From Lachnospiraceae bacterium (GTDB lineage: Bacteria > Bacillota > Clostridia > Lachnospirales > Lachnospiraceae): a stretch of DNA of 37,517 nucleotides. Below the pieces are notes generated by a model. It made no database searches, was not told where the DNA came from, and worked only from the letters and a program-made list of their open reading frames with translations. Shown here piece by piece: positions 10,044-18,561 of the stretch. A program made the translations under genes and the position numbers. The stretch covers positions 1 to 37,517 of the forward strand of contig JAFSBX010000034.1 of NCBI GenBank assembly GCA_017437065.1, in the 5' to 3' direction. How positions within the stretch are numbered: position 1 is the stretch's first letter; each line of letters opens with the position of its first letter.

Positions 10044-10084
10044 ATTTGAACCGCTCATGTCTTTCTGACAAAAGCGGTTCAAAT
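10044..10084 (-). promoter_or_regulatory. 12-bp stem-loop in the acyltransferase leader
   Basis: ATTTGAACCGCT (10044-10055) pairs perfectly with 10073-10084 across a 17-base loop. On the minus strand no T run follows, so it is not a typical terminator. The ribosome binding site of the acyltransferase gene begins only a few bases after the stem, so it could affect processing, stability or translation of that gene. Confidence 0.4.
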
Positions 10085-10126
10085 GATAATTTATTTTTTA
10101 TATTATAAAATACGTTTTATACTTAA

Positions 10127-11173
10127 CTATTTATGTTCCATCAGATCCACAAATGTGTTATCGCACTGAATCATCGGTCTGGAAAGCTTTTCTTTATTTA
10201 AAAAGACAATTTTTCCTTCCATTCCGTTAGAAAGACGTACTTTGTTCTGTAAGTATGTATTCCCTATATGCTCTAAGAACGGCAACAGGAATTCTACTTC
10301 GTACTTCTGTAATCCTTCCTCCTCAAACTGCTCAATTACCGTAAACGGACAAAACGGACTACGGTATACTCTCGTTGATGTCATTGCCTCATACACATCC
10401 GCGATGGCAACCATCTTGGCATACGGATCAATCTGCTTTCTCTTTAAACCTTGCGGATATCCTGAACCATCACATCGTTCATGATGCTGCATTGCCGTAT
10501 TAACAATATGGAGATTCACATTTTTCATTTTTAATAATCTTGCGCCATCCATAGGATGAGATTTTAAACGCACAAATTCCAGCTCGCTCAACTTCTCCGG
10601 TTTTCTTAAAATTTCTTCCGGCACCATAGTTTTACCTATGTCATGCAGTAATCCACAAAGAATCGCTATTCTTGTTTCCTTTTCGGAAAGTTTAAGCCAT
10701 GAAGAAAATAATGCACATAACATCGCAACATTTATAGAATGCACATAGGTTTCATCATCATATTCCTTCAAATTCTGCAGGGTATCAATCAAACCAATGC
10801 CTGATTTTTTATCACCCATAATATTATAGGTAAAATTCAAAAGCTTTTCTTCATCAATCTTTTTTCCCTTATCAACAATCTGCCCTAATTCTTCCGTAAA
10901 AGCAACTGTTTCTTCATCATACCGCTTTTTAAATGCCTGAAACTCTTCACTTGACCTTAATTTCTCATAATAGGATGGTTCTTTCGCTTTCAGACGAATG
11001 GGACCCTTCTCATCCACAATCATAATGCTTCCGATATCATGAACCATTAATTTGGATATTGCTCTCTCATCCAAATCAGTTCCTTCCTGTACTACCAACA
11101 GGTTGTGTGCATTATAAACATCCTTCGCTACTATCATTCCAGGTGCTAATTCGGTAATTAATACTCTCTTCAT
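10127..11173 (-). CDS. HD-GYP domain protein, probable cyclic di-GMP phosphodiesterase
   Basis: The product has 348 residues. The N-terminal 60 residues (LAPGMIVAKDVYNAHNLLVV…) match the small beta-rich domain often found in front of HD-GYP modules. The HD-GYP domain covers about 135-320, with HSINVA at 145-150, LLHDIGKT (H177-D178), HPMDGA at 206-211, the paired H230-H231 and the GYP signature DGSGYP at 235-240. These metal-binding residues are all present, so hydrolysis of cyclic di-GMP to pGpG or GMP is plausible. There is no membrane segment or receiver domain. AGGAGG lies about 10 bases before the ATG, and a promoter is visible at 11200-11228. It is a likely counterpart to the GGDEF protein at 26303-29632, though the two are not linked in an operon. 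Confidence 0.88.
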   Translation of the reverse strand: MKRVLITELAPGMIVAKDVYNAHNLLVVQEGTDLDERAISKLMVHDIGSIMIVDEKGPIRLKAKEPSYYEKLRSSEEFQAFKKRYDEETVAFTEELGQIVDKGKKIDEEKLLNFTYNIMGDKKSGIGLIDTLQNLKEYDDETYVHSINVAMLCALFSSWLKLSEKETRIAILCGLLHDIGKTMVPEEILRKPEKLSELEFVRLKSHPMDGARLLKMKNVNLHIVNTAMQHHERCDGSGYPQGLKRKQIDPYAKMVAIADVYEAMTSTRVYRSPFCPFTVIEQFEEEGLQKYEVEFLLPFLEHIGNTYLQNKVRLSNGMEGKIVFLNKEKLSRPMIQCDNTFVDLMEHK

Positions 11174-11199
11174 AGTCTGCCCCCCTCCTAGTCAATCTC

Positions 11200-11228
11200 A
11201 TTTTATCACATATGCTAAATATTTCCAA
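11200..11228 (-). promoter_or_regulatory. Promoter of the HD-GYP gene
   Basis: Minus-strand TTGGAA (11223-11228), 17 bases, then TAAAAT (11200-11205) preceded by TGA (extended -10). The predicted start lies about 20 bases before the ribosome binding site region. Confidence 0.55.
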
Positions 11229-11282
11229 GCAAATTGACTATTTTTTGTAACTTTTTCATCATTTTAAGTTTTCTTCCTTACA

Positions 11283-14246
11283 TTAATCGACAGACTTCAA
11301 TGACTCTGCCATATTAATCTTCTCAAGTTTTACAGACATAACCCCATTTACAATAATTGCAAATAAAAAGGTAAACAGGATACTATAAGCATAACTGACC
11401 GGTTTAATTATCTCCGCAAAGGAAACCATATCAATCTTTACCTGACTCATAACAAACCGATGCAAAAGAAATCCCAGTCCTAAGCCGACCACACCACCAA
11501 TTGCGGTAAGCACCATATTTTCACGGAATACATATACCGAAGTTTCCTTTCGATAAAAACCCAGTACCTTAATCGTTGCGATTTCCCGTATTCTCTCTGT
11601 AATATTAATATTCGTCAGATTATACAGCACAATAAACGCAAGCACAGCCGCACAACAAATAATTAAAAGTACCACATAATCCAGACTTCCTATCATACTG
11701 TCAAAGCGCTCCTTCTCATCCTGACTGACTGTTACTGCTGTTACATCCTCCTGTTTCATAAATGCCGCCGCTGCCATATGCTCATCGCTTTCCTCTAAAA
11801 GGTTCAAATAAGCACTCTTGTATTCCGGCTTTTCTCCCAGCCATTCTGCATATGTCTCACTACTCAAATAAACATAACTATATACAAAGTTTTGAGCAAT
11901 ACCGCTTATTTCCAGCTTCATTTCTTTTAAATTATCATCTCGCAGAATAATTTCATCACCAACAAACAAACCATATTCTTCTGACAGACTGTTGGTAATA
12001 ATTACTTCATTTTTTCCCGGATAGGACAGGGGTTCTCCCTTCTCTGTATGCAGGTCTACATACGCTCCCATGTTCTCTTTCTTTTCGGGAATGACCATAT
12101 TTACCGCTTTTACATTTCCGTCTATAACTAAATCCATTGCTTTTTCGCAGACGAATACATAAGAAGCTCCCAATTCCTCTGCCTTATTTTTAAAAGCACT
12201 TTCTGTCGCCTCTGTCTGTGGCTCATCAAAGCTGATACTCATATCAAAAATCTGAATGTTCTCATACTGCATCTTGGCTACATCCGCCACCGAATCCTTT
12301 ATGCCAAATCCCGTAACAAGAAGTGCCGTACATCCACTGATACCAATAACCATCATAAAGAATCGCTTCTTATACCGGACAACATTACGAATGGAAACCT
12401 TCTGCAAAAACTTTAATCTCTTCCAGATAAATGGCAGATATTCCATAAATACCCTTTTTCCTGCTTTTGGTGCCTTTGGACGCATTAATTCTGCTGCTAC
12501 CAAAGCCAGTTCATGATGACAGGTGTACCACGTCACCCCCATGGAACAAAGCATCGCTGCCGCAAGAGAAACCATTGCCAGCTTCCAGTCAAATACAAAA
12601 ATCATATCCTGCATACTGTACATAATTCCATAGGCAACCCAGATTACCTTCGGGAACAGCCAGGTGCCACCGAAATAGCCGCCAATACAGCCTAACGCTG
12701 CCGCACTTCCCGAATAAAACATGTATTTTCCCATAATGGCACCTTCTCCGTATCCCAATGCCTTTAAAATACCTATCTGCGTACGCTGCTCCTCCACCAT
12801 ACGATTCATGGTAGTCATGCAGACCAATGCTGCCACCAAAAAGAAAAACACCGGAAATACATTTGCAATTCCCTCTATAATTGCCGAATCATTTTCAAAA
12901 CAGGCATAACCTACATTGGTTTCCCTTCCCAATACATAGGTATCCGGTTCTTCTATTTTTTCCACTTCCTCTCTCGCATCTGCAATTTCTTTTTCTGCAT
13001 CTGCAATCTGTTCTTCAAAATCTGCTTTGGCTTCCTCATACTCTTCCCAACCGTCAGCCAGTTCCTCTTTTGCATCCGCTAACGTTGTCTCTTCCTCTGC
13101 CAGTGTGTCTTTCCCTTCTTTTATTTGGGTTCTTCCACTTGCTATCTGTGTTCTCGTCTGCTCTAGCTGTGCCCTTGCCGCTTCCAGCTGTTGTCTTGCC
13201 CCAGCTGCCTGTTCTGCCATCTGTGGTGACTGTTCCATCAGTACAATCTGACTCTCTTGTAATGCAAGTTCATCTGCTGCTGCACCTAACTGTGTCTCTG
13301 CCGCATCCAGCTCTTTTTCCTTATCTTCCAGTTCCTTTTTGGCATCCTTCAACTGCGCTTCACCATCCGCAATTTCTGCTTCTGCATCCGTCAGATCCTG
13401 CTTCGCCTCTGCAAGCTCTGCTTCTGCCTCTGCCTTCTTATCGTCAAGCTCTTTCTCTGCATCGGTAAGTTCTTCCTCTGCATCCGTCTTTATTTCCATA
13501 TAACGGTCTGATGCAAGTGCTTCACAAACCGACTCCCAGTCCGCTTCCCTTGCCTCCATATAGTTCTCATATGCTTCACTATAAATCGGATAATCTTCAT
13601 TAAATTTAACAAAAATTTCCGTATAATAATCTACATCAAACCCACCCATCGGAATATACATAAATCCACTTATTTTTCCGTTTCCAATGGAAGTGTTTCC
13701 ACGTTCAAAATTTATATAGTAGGATGAATGAGCCACACCTACAATTGTATATTCCCTGTAAGCAAACTGCTCTAAATCGTCTTCTTCATTATTCTCCGAA
13801 AGCACAATCTTTGTTCCAATCGCTGACTCATCATAAAGATTAGAATCCACCACACATTCATTTGCATTTTCCGGCATTCTTCCGGCAACCATGGAAAGTC
13901 CGTTGATTCCCTCAGTAATGGAATGTACTTTTATAACATTTTCATTTCCTGCTTCATTTATGTAAGCAATATCGGCACTGACTGCCCCTTCCGCACTTCT
14001 CACATCTGCCTGCTCTCTAACCGCTTCTACATCCTCTTCGCGAAAACCCAACGTAGACAACAGTCTGTAATCAAATAACTGCAATCTTTCAAAGTAGTCA
14101 TTTGCCGTAGCATGCATATTGGGCATTGCCATTTTCAGACCTGCAAATAATCCGACTCCTAAAGCTACAATGGCAAATATCGCAAAATATCTTCCAAAGC
14201 TGTTTTTAATTTCCCGTACGGTTGTTTTTCGTATCATTGATTTCAT
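11283..14246 (-). CDS. FtsX/MacB-type ABC transporter permease with a long coiled-coil insert
   Basis: The product has 987 residues. A first membrane segment at about 20-40 (YFAIFAIVALGVGLFAGLKM) is followed by a large extracytoplasmic part. Residues about 250-430 form an Ala/Glu/Asp/Lys-rich coiled coil with recurring DAxxEL and xxELxxA heptads. Three membrane segments follow at about 465-580, the second half begins with another near 645-670, and the last three close the protein, giving two FtsX cores. These permeases do not carry substrate through the membrane; they transmit ATP hydrolysis to extracytoplasmic work such as antibiotic sensing, lipoprotein handling or wall hydrolase control. 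The ATPase gene ends 6 bases upstream, so the two are translated together. No two-component system is adjacent to suggest antibiotic sensing. Confidence 0.88.
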   Translation of the reverse strand: MKSMIRKTTVREIKNSFGRYFAIFAIVALGVGLFAGLKMAMPNMHATANDYFERLQLFDYRLLSTLGFREEDVEAVREQADVRSAEGAVSADIAYINEAGNENVIKVHSITEGINGLSMVAGRMPENANECVVDSNLYDESAIGTKIVLSENNEEDDLEQFAYREYTIVGVAHSSYYINFERGNTSIGNGKISGFMYIPMGGFDVDYYTEIFVKFNEDYPIYSEAYENYMEAREADWESVCEALASDRYMEIKTDAEEELTDAEKELDDKKAEAEAELAEAKQDLTDAEAEIADGEAQLKDAKKELEDKEKELDAAETQLGAAADELALQESQIVLMEQSPQMAEQAAGARQQLEAARAQLEQTRTQIASGRTQIKEGKDTLAEEETTLADAKEELADGWEEYEEAKADFEEQIADAEKEIADAREEVEKIEEPDTYVLGRETNVGYACFENDSAIIEGIANVFPVFFFLVAALVCMTTMNRMVEEQRTQIGILKALGYGEGAIMGKYMFYSGSAAALGCIGGYFGGTWLFPKVIWVAYGIMYSMQDMIFVFDWKLAMVSLAAAMLCSMGVTWYTCHHELALVAAELMRPKAPKAGKRVFMEYLPFIWKRLKFLQKVSIRNVVRYKKRFFMMVIGISGCTALLVTGFGIKDSVADVAKMQYENIQIFDMSISFDEPQTEATESAFKNKAEELGASYVFVCEKAMDLVIDGNVKAVNMVIPEKKENMGAYVDLHTEKGEPLSYPGKNEVIITNSLSEEYGLFVGDEIILRDDNLKEMKLEISGIAQNFVYSYVYLSSETYAEWLGEKPEYKSAYLNLLEESDEHMAAAAFMKQEDVTAVTVSQDEKERFDSMIGSLDYVVLLIICCAAVLAFIVLYNLTNINITERIREIATIKVLGFYRKETSVYVFRENMVLTAIGGVVGLGLGFLLHRFVMSQVKIDMVSFAEIIKPVSYAYSILFTFLFAIIVNGVMSVKLEKINMAESLKSVD

Positions 14247-14252
14247 AAAACA

Positions 14253-14957
14253 TTACCACTCAATCTGTTCCACATCCTGAACATTGTCATTTTTAATCAT
14301 TTTCTGTACTGTACCGTTTTTGACGGTAATAATCCTGTCTGCCATGGCAGTAATTGCCTGATTATGGGTAATCACCACTACTGTCATTCCTGTATTTCTG
14401 CAAGTATCCTGTAAAAGCTTAAGTACTGCCTTTCCGGTATTATAATCCAATGCTCCCGTAGGCTCGTCACACAAAAGCAGTTTCGGATTTTTCGCCAATG
14501 CTCTTGCAATGGCTACTCTCTGCTGCTCTCCACCGGACAACTGTGCAGGGAAATTTGCCATTCGGTCTTTCAATCCTACCTTTTCCAGTACTTCCGCCGC
14601 ATCCAGGGGATTTTTACATATCTGTGCTGCCAGCTCCACATTCTCCAAAGCGGTCAGATTCTGTACCAGATTATAGAACTGGAACACAAATCCTACATCG
14701 TATCGTCTATATGTAGTCAACTGCTTTTTATTAAATCCTGAAATATCCTGCCCATCCAATGTAACCTTACCTTCACTTAAAGTATCCATTCCGCCTAAAA
14801 TATTTAAAATAGTTGTTTTACCGGCACCGGAAGCCCCTACTACTACACAAAATTCTCCCTGTTCAATTTGAAAATTCACATCATGAAGTGCTTCAATCTT
14901 AACTTCTCCGGTATGATAAATCTTTTTTACATTTTGAAACTCTACAAAAGCGCTCAT
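14253..14957 (-). CDS. ABC transporter ATPase of the MacB/LolD type
   Basis: A 234-residue cytoplasmic ATPase that powers the permease gene directly downstream. It carries Walker [10 protein letters not shown], a Q-loop in VFQFYNLV, signature LSGGEQQR, Walker [13 protein letters not shown] and the switch histidine in VVITHNQ. The [20 protein letters not shown] stretch is typical of the LolD/MacB/FtsE class. I use the ATG at 14957, 8 bases after AAGGAGG; the ATG at 14978 lies upstream of that site and close to the predicted transcription start. Its stop codon is 6 bases from the permease start. Confidence 0.92.
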   Translation of the reverse strand: MSAFVEFQNVKKIYHTGEVKIEALHDVNFQIEQGEFCVVVGASGAGKTTILNILGGMDTLSEGKVTLDGQDISGFNKKQLTTYRRYDVGFVFQFYNLVQNLTALENVELAAQICKNPLDAAEVLEKVGLKDRMANFPAQLSGGEQQRVAIARALAKNPKLLLCDEPTGALDYNTGKAVLKLLQDTCRNTGMTVVVITHNQAITAMADRIITVKNGTVQKMIKNDNVQDVEQIEW

Positions 14958-14982
14958 TTTAGCTGCCTCCTTTTCCATTATT

Positions 14983-15011
14983 AGATTATCACTATTTAAA
15001 AAAGTTGTAAA
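14983..15011 (-). promoter_or_regulatory. Possible promoter of the ABC exporter operon
   Basis: Minus-strand TTTACA (15006-15011), 17 bases, then TAATCT (14983-14988) preceded by TGA. The -35 is good and the -10 poor. A start near 14976 would leave a short leader and exclude the longer reading of the ATPase. Confidence 0.35.
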
Positions 15012-15080
15012 AGAAAATATTTCTAAACAATCTGAACACTCTAAAAAAACAATTCAACAAACTTCCGATATATTACCCAC

Positions 15081-15117
15081 ACAAAAAATAGAGCAGTTAT
15101 GCTGCTCTATTTTTTGT
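15081..15117. terminator. Strong bidirectional terminator
   Basis: A 16-bp perfect stem (15081-15096 with 15102-15117) and a 5-base loop. The arms carry A6 and T6 runs, so it can end transcription in either direction. It begins 4 bases after the stop codon of the short sigma-D-linked reading frame and insulates the ABC exporter operon. Confidence 0.92.
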
Positions 15118-15120
15118 GGA

Positions 15121-15381
15121 TTAACAATATTCCTTCTGCTGTACCTGATATATAAACGGCTCTGCAAATCTATTATATCCGCTTGTATAACATGTAATGT
15201 TTTGAGGTTTTCTTTCCTGCTTTACCTGTTTCTCACACTCTTTCTCGAAAACCTGCTGGAATGATGTTCCCCCATTTTTCTGTTCCGACAGATACCTTTT
15301 TTCAGCTGTGGCATCTTTCAGCCTCGATAAAACTGCTATCGACTGGACCGTTAAACTACCTTCATATCCGTATGCTTTAAC
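15121..15381 (-). CDS. Short open frame behind a sigma-D promoter, start codon unclear
   Basis: A frame of 82-86 codons ends in TAA at 15121-15123, directly in front of a strong terminator. It reads GYEGSLTVQSIAVLSRLKDA… and ends …IYQVQQKEYC: hydrophilic, with two cysteines in the last third and no membrane segment. No ATG, GTG or TTG occurs in frame near the AAGGAG at about 15385-15390; the codon at the right place is GTT (15379-15381), and an in-frame TGA lies just before it. It may start at a rare codon, have lost its start by mutation, or contain a sequencing error. A near-perfect sigma-D promoter at 15425-15452 fits a motility or chemotaxis accessory role. I do not recognise the family. 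Confidence 0.5.
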   Translation of the reverse strand, partial: VKAYGYEGSLTVQSIAVLSRLKDATAEKRYLSEQKNGGTSFQQVFEKECEKQVKQERKPQNITCYTSGYNRFAEPFIYQVQQKEYC

Positions 15382-15424
15382 TCACTCCTTCATGCATATT
15401 TCAACAGTTTTCTTTCTATTATTT

Positions 15425-15452
15425 ATATCGGTCAAAAGTACTATTTTGTTTA
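15425..15452 (-). promoter_or_regulatory. Sigma-D (sigma-28, flagellar) promoter
   Basis: Minus-strand TAAA (15449-15452), exactly 15 bases, then GACCGATAT (15425-15433). The Firmicutes sigma-D consensus is TAAA, about 15 bases, GCCGATAT, so only one position differs. Transcription would begin near 15417, about 27 bases before AAGGAG. Confidence 0.7.
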
Positions 15453-15472
15453 TATCTTTTTGTTAATTTATT

Positions 15473-15973
15473 TTATTTTCTGATTTTTTTATTCTTTTTA
15501 TCTTTTTTTACAATCCATTCTATTAATTCAAACACCATATACATCAAATATCCTATTATGACTCCCACAGAATTTAACAGCACATCATCCACGTCAAAGG
15601 CACCGAATGCACTGAACAGCTGAAATATCTCAATGCTCAGTGAAAATAGAAAACCTGCCAGAAAAGTATCTGCAAAATTGCGAAATCTGTTCCAGATAGA
15701 TGGCAAAAACATCCCATAAGGAATAAAAACCACAACATTTCCTGCCAGATTTTCAAAGCTGTTGAGCATATACGAATAATCGATATACATATGAATGGTC
15801 TTAAATAATGTAAAATTTGCAGTATCCAATCCTTCCAGCACAACCTCTTTACTCCAGGTATCCATAATCGCACGAAGCTGCTCAAAAGGATATTTAAAAA
15901 TAATTACTTTAATCACAAATAGGAAATATACTGCAAATAATATCTGACGCTTCTGTCTGTCAGTCAACTTCAT
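15473..15973 (-). CDS. VanZ-like membrane protein
   Basis: A 166-residue protein with four hydrophobic segments. It shows the VanZ-family pattern: NLAGNVVVFIPYGMFLP after the first loop, then GFLFSLSIEIFQLFSAFGAFDVDDVLLNSVGVIIGYL, with the conserved acidic residues of SIEIFQ and DVDD. VanZ itself gives low-level teicoplanin resistance, but most relatives have no known role and there are no glycopeptide-resistance genes here, so I make no resistance claim. The gene follows truA by 19 bases and lacks a strong ribosome binding site (GAAAGGG, rather far). It is probably the last gene of the engB-truA transcript. The C-terminus is very lysine-rich (VKKDKKNKKIRK). Confidence 0.8.
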   Translation of the reverse strand: MKLTDRQKRQILFAVYFLFVIKVIIFKYPFEQLRAIMDTWSKEVVLEGLDTANFTLFKTIHMYIDYSYMLNSFENLAGNVVVFIPYGMFLPSIWNRFRNFADTFLAGFLFSLSIEIFQLFSAFGAFDVDDVLLNSVGVIIGYLMYMVFELIEWIVKKDKKNKKIRK

Positions 15974-15992
15974 ATTTTTAAGAAACCCTTTC

Positions 15993-16730
15993 TCAATAAA
16001 AAACTTCCATCAATGCAAGTCCTTTTGCGGGTGCAAGAAAACCTGCTTCCTCTCGTTCTTTTGCTTCAAGTATTCTCGTTATGTCTGTGCAGGAGCGTTT
16101 TCCCTCGCCTACTTCTATTAAAGTTCCGGTTAGTATCCGTACCATATGATACAAAAAACCGTCACCTTTATAAGTAAAACAGATTTCATCTCCATTCTTC
16201 ACAATTTCAATAGCTTCTATTGTACGCACTGTTGATTTTTTTCCTCGTTTTGTTGAAGTAAATGATTTAAAATCATGAGTTCCTATAAGCAGTGCCGCAG
16301 CCTCTTTCATTGCTGCAACATCCAAACTTTCCGGATGCTCATATACAAATTTCCTATCAAATATGTGCGGAACATTTCCTGTCATGACACGATATCGATA
16401 AACTTTTCCTTTGGCATTCAAACGACTATGAAAACGTTCATGTACCTGTTCTACCTGAATCACTCCAATATCCTCCGGCAAATATCGGTTCATGTATTCC
16501 ATAATCTCCTCTGTGGAATATTCCGTATTTCCATGAAAATTTGCCACCTGACCATATGCATGCACGCCTGCATCCGTTCTGCCGCTTCCTTGAATTTCCA
16601 CCGGTTCGCCACACATTTTGGTAAGCAATGCTTCCAATTTTCCCTGAATGGTATTATTCGTACTGTCCTGCCTCTGCCATCCCTGATATTTTGTTCCTTC
16701 ATATTGCAGTATAATTCTGTAGTTTCCCAA
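15993..16730 (-). CDS. truA: tRNA pseudouridine(38-40) synthase
   Basis: TruA isomerises uridines 38-40 of the anticodon stem-loop to pseudouridine. The product has 245 residues, the usual size. The catalytic motif GRTDAGVHAYGQV holds the nucleophilic aspartate D53, and YQGWQRQ near residue 15 and the YRYRV stretch are also family hallmarks. The first codon is TTG at 16728-16730, about 10 bases after GGAGG; no ATG lies in frame near that site. It follows the AI-2E-type permease by 23 bases and precedes the VanZ-like gene, so it belongs to the same transcription unit. Confidence 0.95.
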   Translation of the reverse strand: MGNYRIILQYEGTKYQGWQRQDSTNNTIQGKLEALLTKMCGEPVEIQGSGRTDAGVHAYGQVANFHGNTEYSTEEIMEYMNRYLPEDIGVIQVEQVHERFHSRLNAKGKVYRYRVMTGNVPHIFDRKFVYEHPESLDVAAMKEAAALLIGTHDFKSFTSTKRGKKSTVRTIEAIEIVKNGDEICFTYKGDGFLYHMVRILTGTLIEVGEGKRSCTDITRILEAKEREEAGFLAPAKGLALMEVFY

Positions 16731-16753
16731 TTATGCGTAACCTCCGCTAAAAG

Positions 16754-17956
16754 CTATTCATTATTTTCACTATTTTTTGTGTCTTGTTCTCTTTTTTCTG
16801 TTTCTACCGTAATACAGGCCAAATCATTTTTATCCAGCTTTCGGAACTGATTAATCTGTGCCACCAGAATTCGCAGACTGTTTTTTGTTGTATCAAACAG
16901 CCCTTCTTCATTCATATTTTGCAAAATAAGTCCTACCGGAACTGCTATAATCATTCCAATAACTCCTCCTGCTTTATATCCGATATACAGAAGAAATAAG
17001 GTAGGAATCGGTGCCACGCCTATAGAATCTCCTACGATTTTCGGCTGAATGACCTGACGGAAAAGCTGTCCCGCTCCCCAGATAATGAGTAAGCCGATTG
17101 TCATTTTGTAATCCGAACTTAAAAATTTGATAATTGCCCACGGTATCATAACTGTTCCGGTTCCAAAAAAGGGCAGAACATCCAAAATGGCAATACCAAG
17201 TGCAATTAAAATCGCATAATCTATACCCAGAACAGACAGTCCGATTAACAGCAGTATATATACAAATACTTCAATTTTGAACTGTGCTTTAAAATAGCCT
17301 CCAACAGCCCTTTTTAAAGATCGTATTAACAAAGTCCAACGTTTCTGAAAAGAATATGGCGTGTACTTTCTACAGAAATTATTCAAATAATCTTTTTCTG
17401 CCACAAAAAAGTATGCTGAAAGCAGACACATAATAATCCCAATTAAAGCATTTGGAAGCTGCTTTGCGAAACTTCCTACCGCCGTAATGGTTGGTGTACT
17501 GATTTTCTCTACAATATTTGCCAGAAAACTGTCCATTTTTGAAGTAATTCCATTAAAACTCTGCCGAAAATCCTCAGGCAGACGGCTGATAAAAACATCA
17601 AATTTCTGCCCTATCTGGGCAAAATCTGACTCTGCACTTTTCCACATATCCGGCAAAGACTCTGTCAGTCCTATTAACTGCTCTACCAGCTTTGCACCTA
17701 CCAGATAGATTGCCATAATCACCAGTGCAATTACCGCTACAATAACAAACGCACTTCCCGCTTTTCTTCTGATTTTCAATTTTTCTTCAAAAAACCGTAC
17801 AATCGGACTTGCTATCATGGCTATAAGATAACCAATAAGAAACGGCATAAAATAGACCAATGCCTTCGGCAATAAAAAAACAGTCAACAACAATGTTACT
17901 AAAGCAATTCCTAAATTCATCAGTACTTTCAAATATCTTTTTCTTGACTGACTCAT
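16754..17956 (-). CDS. AI-2E family (PerM/YtvI-like) membrane transporter
   Basis: A 400-residue integral membrane protein. N-terminal hydrophobic segments (LMNLGIALVTLLLTVFLLP, LVYFMPFLIGYLIAMIASPIV) are followed by a soluble, amphipathic middle region and four or five C-terminal segments, including FKAQFKIEVFVYILLLIGLSVLGI, GIAILDVLPFFGTGTVMIPWAI and IPTLFLLYIGYKAGGVIGMIIAVPVGLIL. This is the AI-2E/UPF0118 pattern. Members export autoinducer-2, act as Na+/H+ antiporters or have unknown substrates; the substrate here is not predictable. I use the ATG at 17956 behind AGAGGGGGA rather than the GTG 24 bases earlier, which overlaps the end of engB. The C-terminal tail (about 30 residues) is charged. 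Confidence 0.87.
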   Translation of the reverse strand: MSQSRKRYLKVLMNLGIALVTLLLTVFLLPKALVYFMPFLIGYLIAMIASPIVRFFEEKLKIRRKAGSAFVIVAVIALVIMAIYLVGAKLVEQLIGLTESLPDMWKSAESDFAQIGQKFDVFISRLPEDFRQSFNGITSKMDSFLANIVEKISTPTITAVGSFAKQLPNALIGIIMCLLSAYFFVAEKDYLNNFCRKYTPYSFQKRWTLLIRSLKRAVGGYFKAQFKIEVFVYILLLIGLSVLGIDYAILIALGIAILDVLPFFGTGTVMIPWAIIKFLSSDYKMTIGLLIIWGAGQLFRQVIQPKIVGDSIGVAPIPTLFLLYIGYKAGGVIGMIIAVPVGLILQNMNEEGLFDTTKNSLRILVAQINQFRKLDKNDLACITVETEKREQDTKNSENNE

Positions 17957-17972
17957 AAAATCCCCCTCTTGT

Positions 17973-18560
17973 CTACTCACTTAAAAATCCGTCAATCAGC
18001 TCGTAAATTTCTTCTCTTCCCTGTTTTGTCTGTGCGGAAAAAGGAATCACAATCGTATCCTTTTCCACATTTAACCCATTCTTTAACATCTTGATATGCT
18101 TCTGCACCTGACTACGATTTATTTTGTCCAGCTTTGTTGCAATAATAATCGGTTTATACCCCTGGTACAAAATCCACTCATACATATTTCTATCATTTGC
18201 AGAAGGCTCATGTCTAATGTCAATCAACAAAAAAACAGCTTTCAACATTTGGGATTTATGGAGATAATTTTCTATCATTTTTCCCCACTTTTCTTTTTCT
18301 GCTTCACTGACTTTTGCGTAACCATATCCCGGCAAATCCACAAAATACAACTCATCATTAATATTATAAAAATTGATGGTCTGCGTCTTTCCAGGCTGGG
18401 CACTGGTACGTGCAAGTGATTTTCGGTTCATTAATGCATTTATCAGAGATGATTTTCCTACATTACTCTTCCCTGCAAATGCAATTTCAATATGGGTATT
18501 CTCCGGAATAGTACTGGTAATTCCACATACGGTTTCCAGACTCACATTTTTAATTACCAT
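17973..18560 (-). CDS. engB: Ribosome-biogenesis GTPase EngB/YsxC
   Basis: A small GTPase (195 residues) of the TrmE-Era-EngA-YihA superfamily, required for maturation of the large ribosomal subunit. The P-loop GKSNVGKSSL lies at about 30-39, the switch G3 motif is DLPGYGYAKVS, and G4 is TKLDK. The length matches the family. It starts one base after the lon stop codon, with its ribosome binding site inside the end of lon, so translation is coupled. The lon-engB pair is conserved in Firmicutes. Confidence 0.95.
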   Translation of the reverse strand: MVIKNVSLETVCGITSTIPENTHIEIAFAGKSNVGKSSLINALMNRKSLARTSAQPGKTQTINFYNINDELYFVDLPGYGYAKVSEAEKEKWGKMIENYLHKSQMLKAVFLLIDIRHEPSANDRNMYEWILYQGYKPIIIATKLDKINRSQVQKHIKMLKNGLNVEKDTIVIPFSAQTKQGREEIYELIDGFLSE

Positions 18561-18561
18561 C

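Noticed and set aside
10044-10084. Terminator of the HD-GYP gene
   Set aside because: The stem is strong but no T run follows on the minus strand; kept as a leader structure instead.
15473-15973. Glycopeptide-resistance gene
   Set aside because: It is VanZ-like in fold only; no vanHAX or vanRS genes are nearby and most VanZ-like proteins are not resistance determinants.
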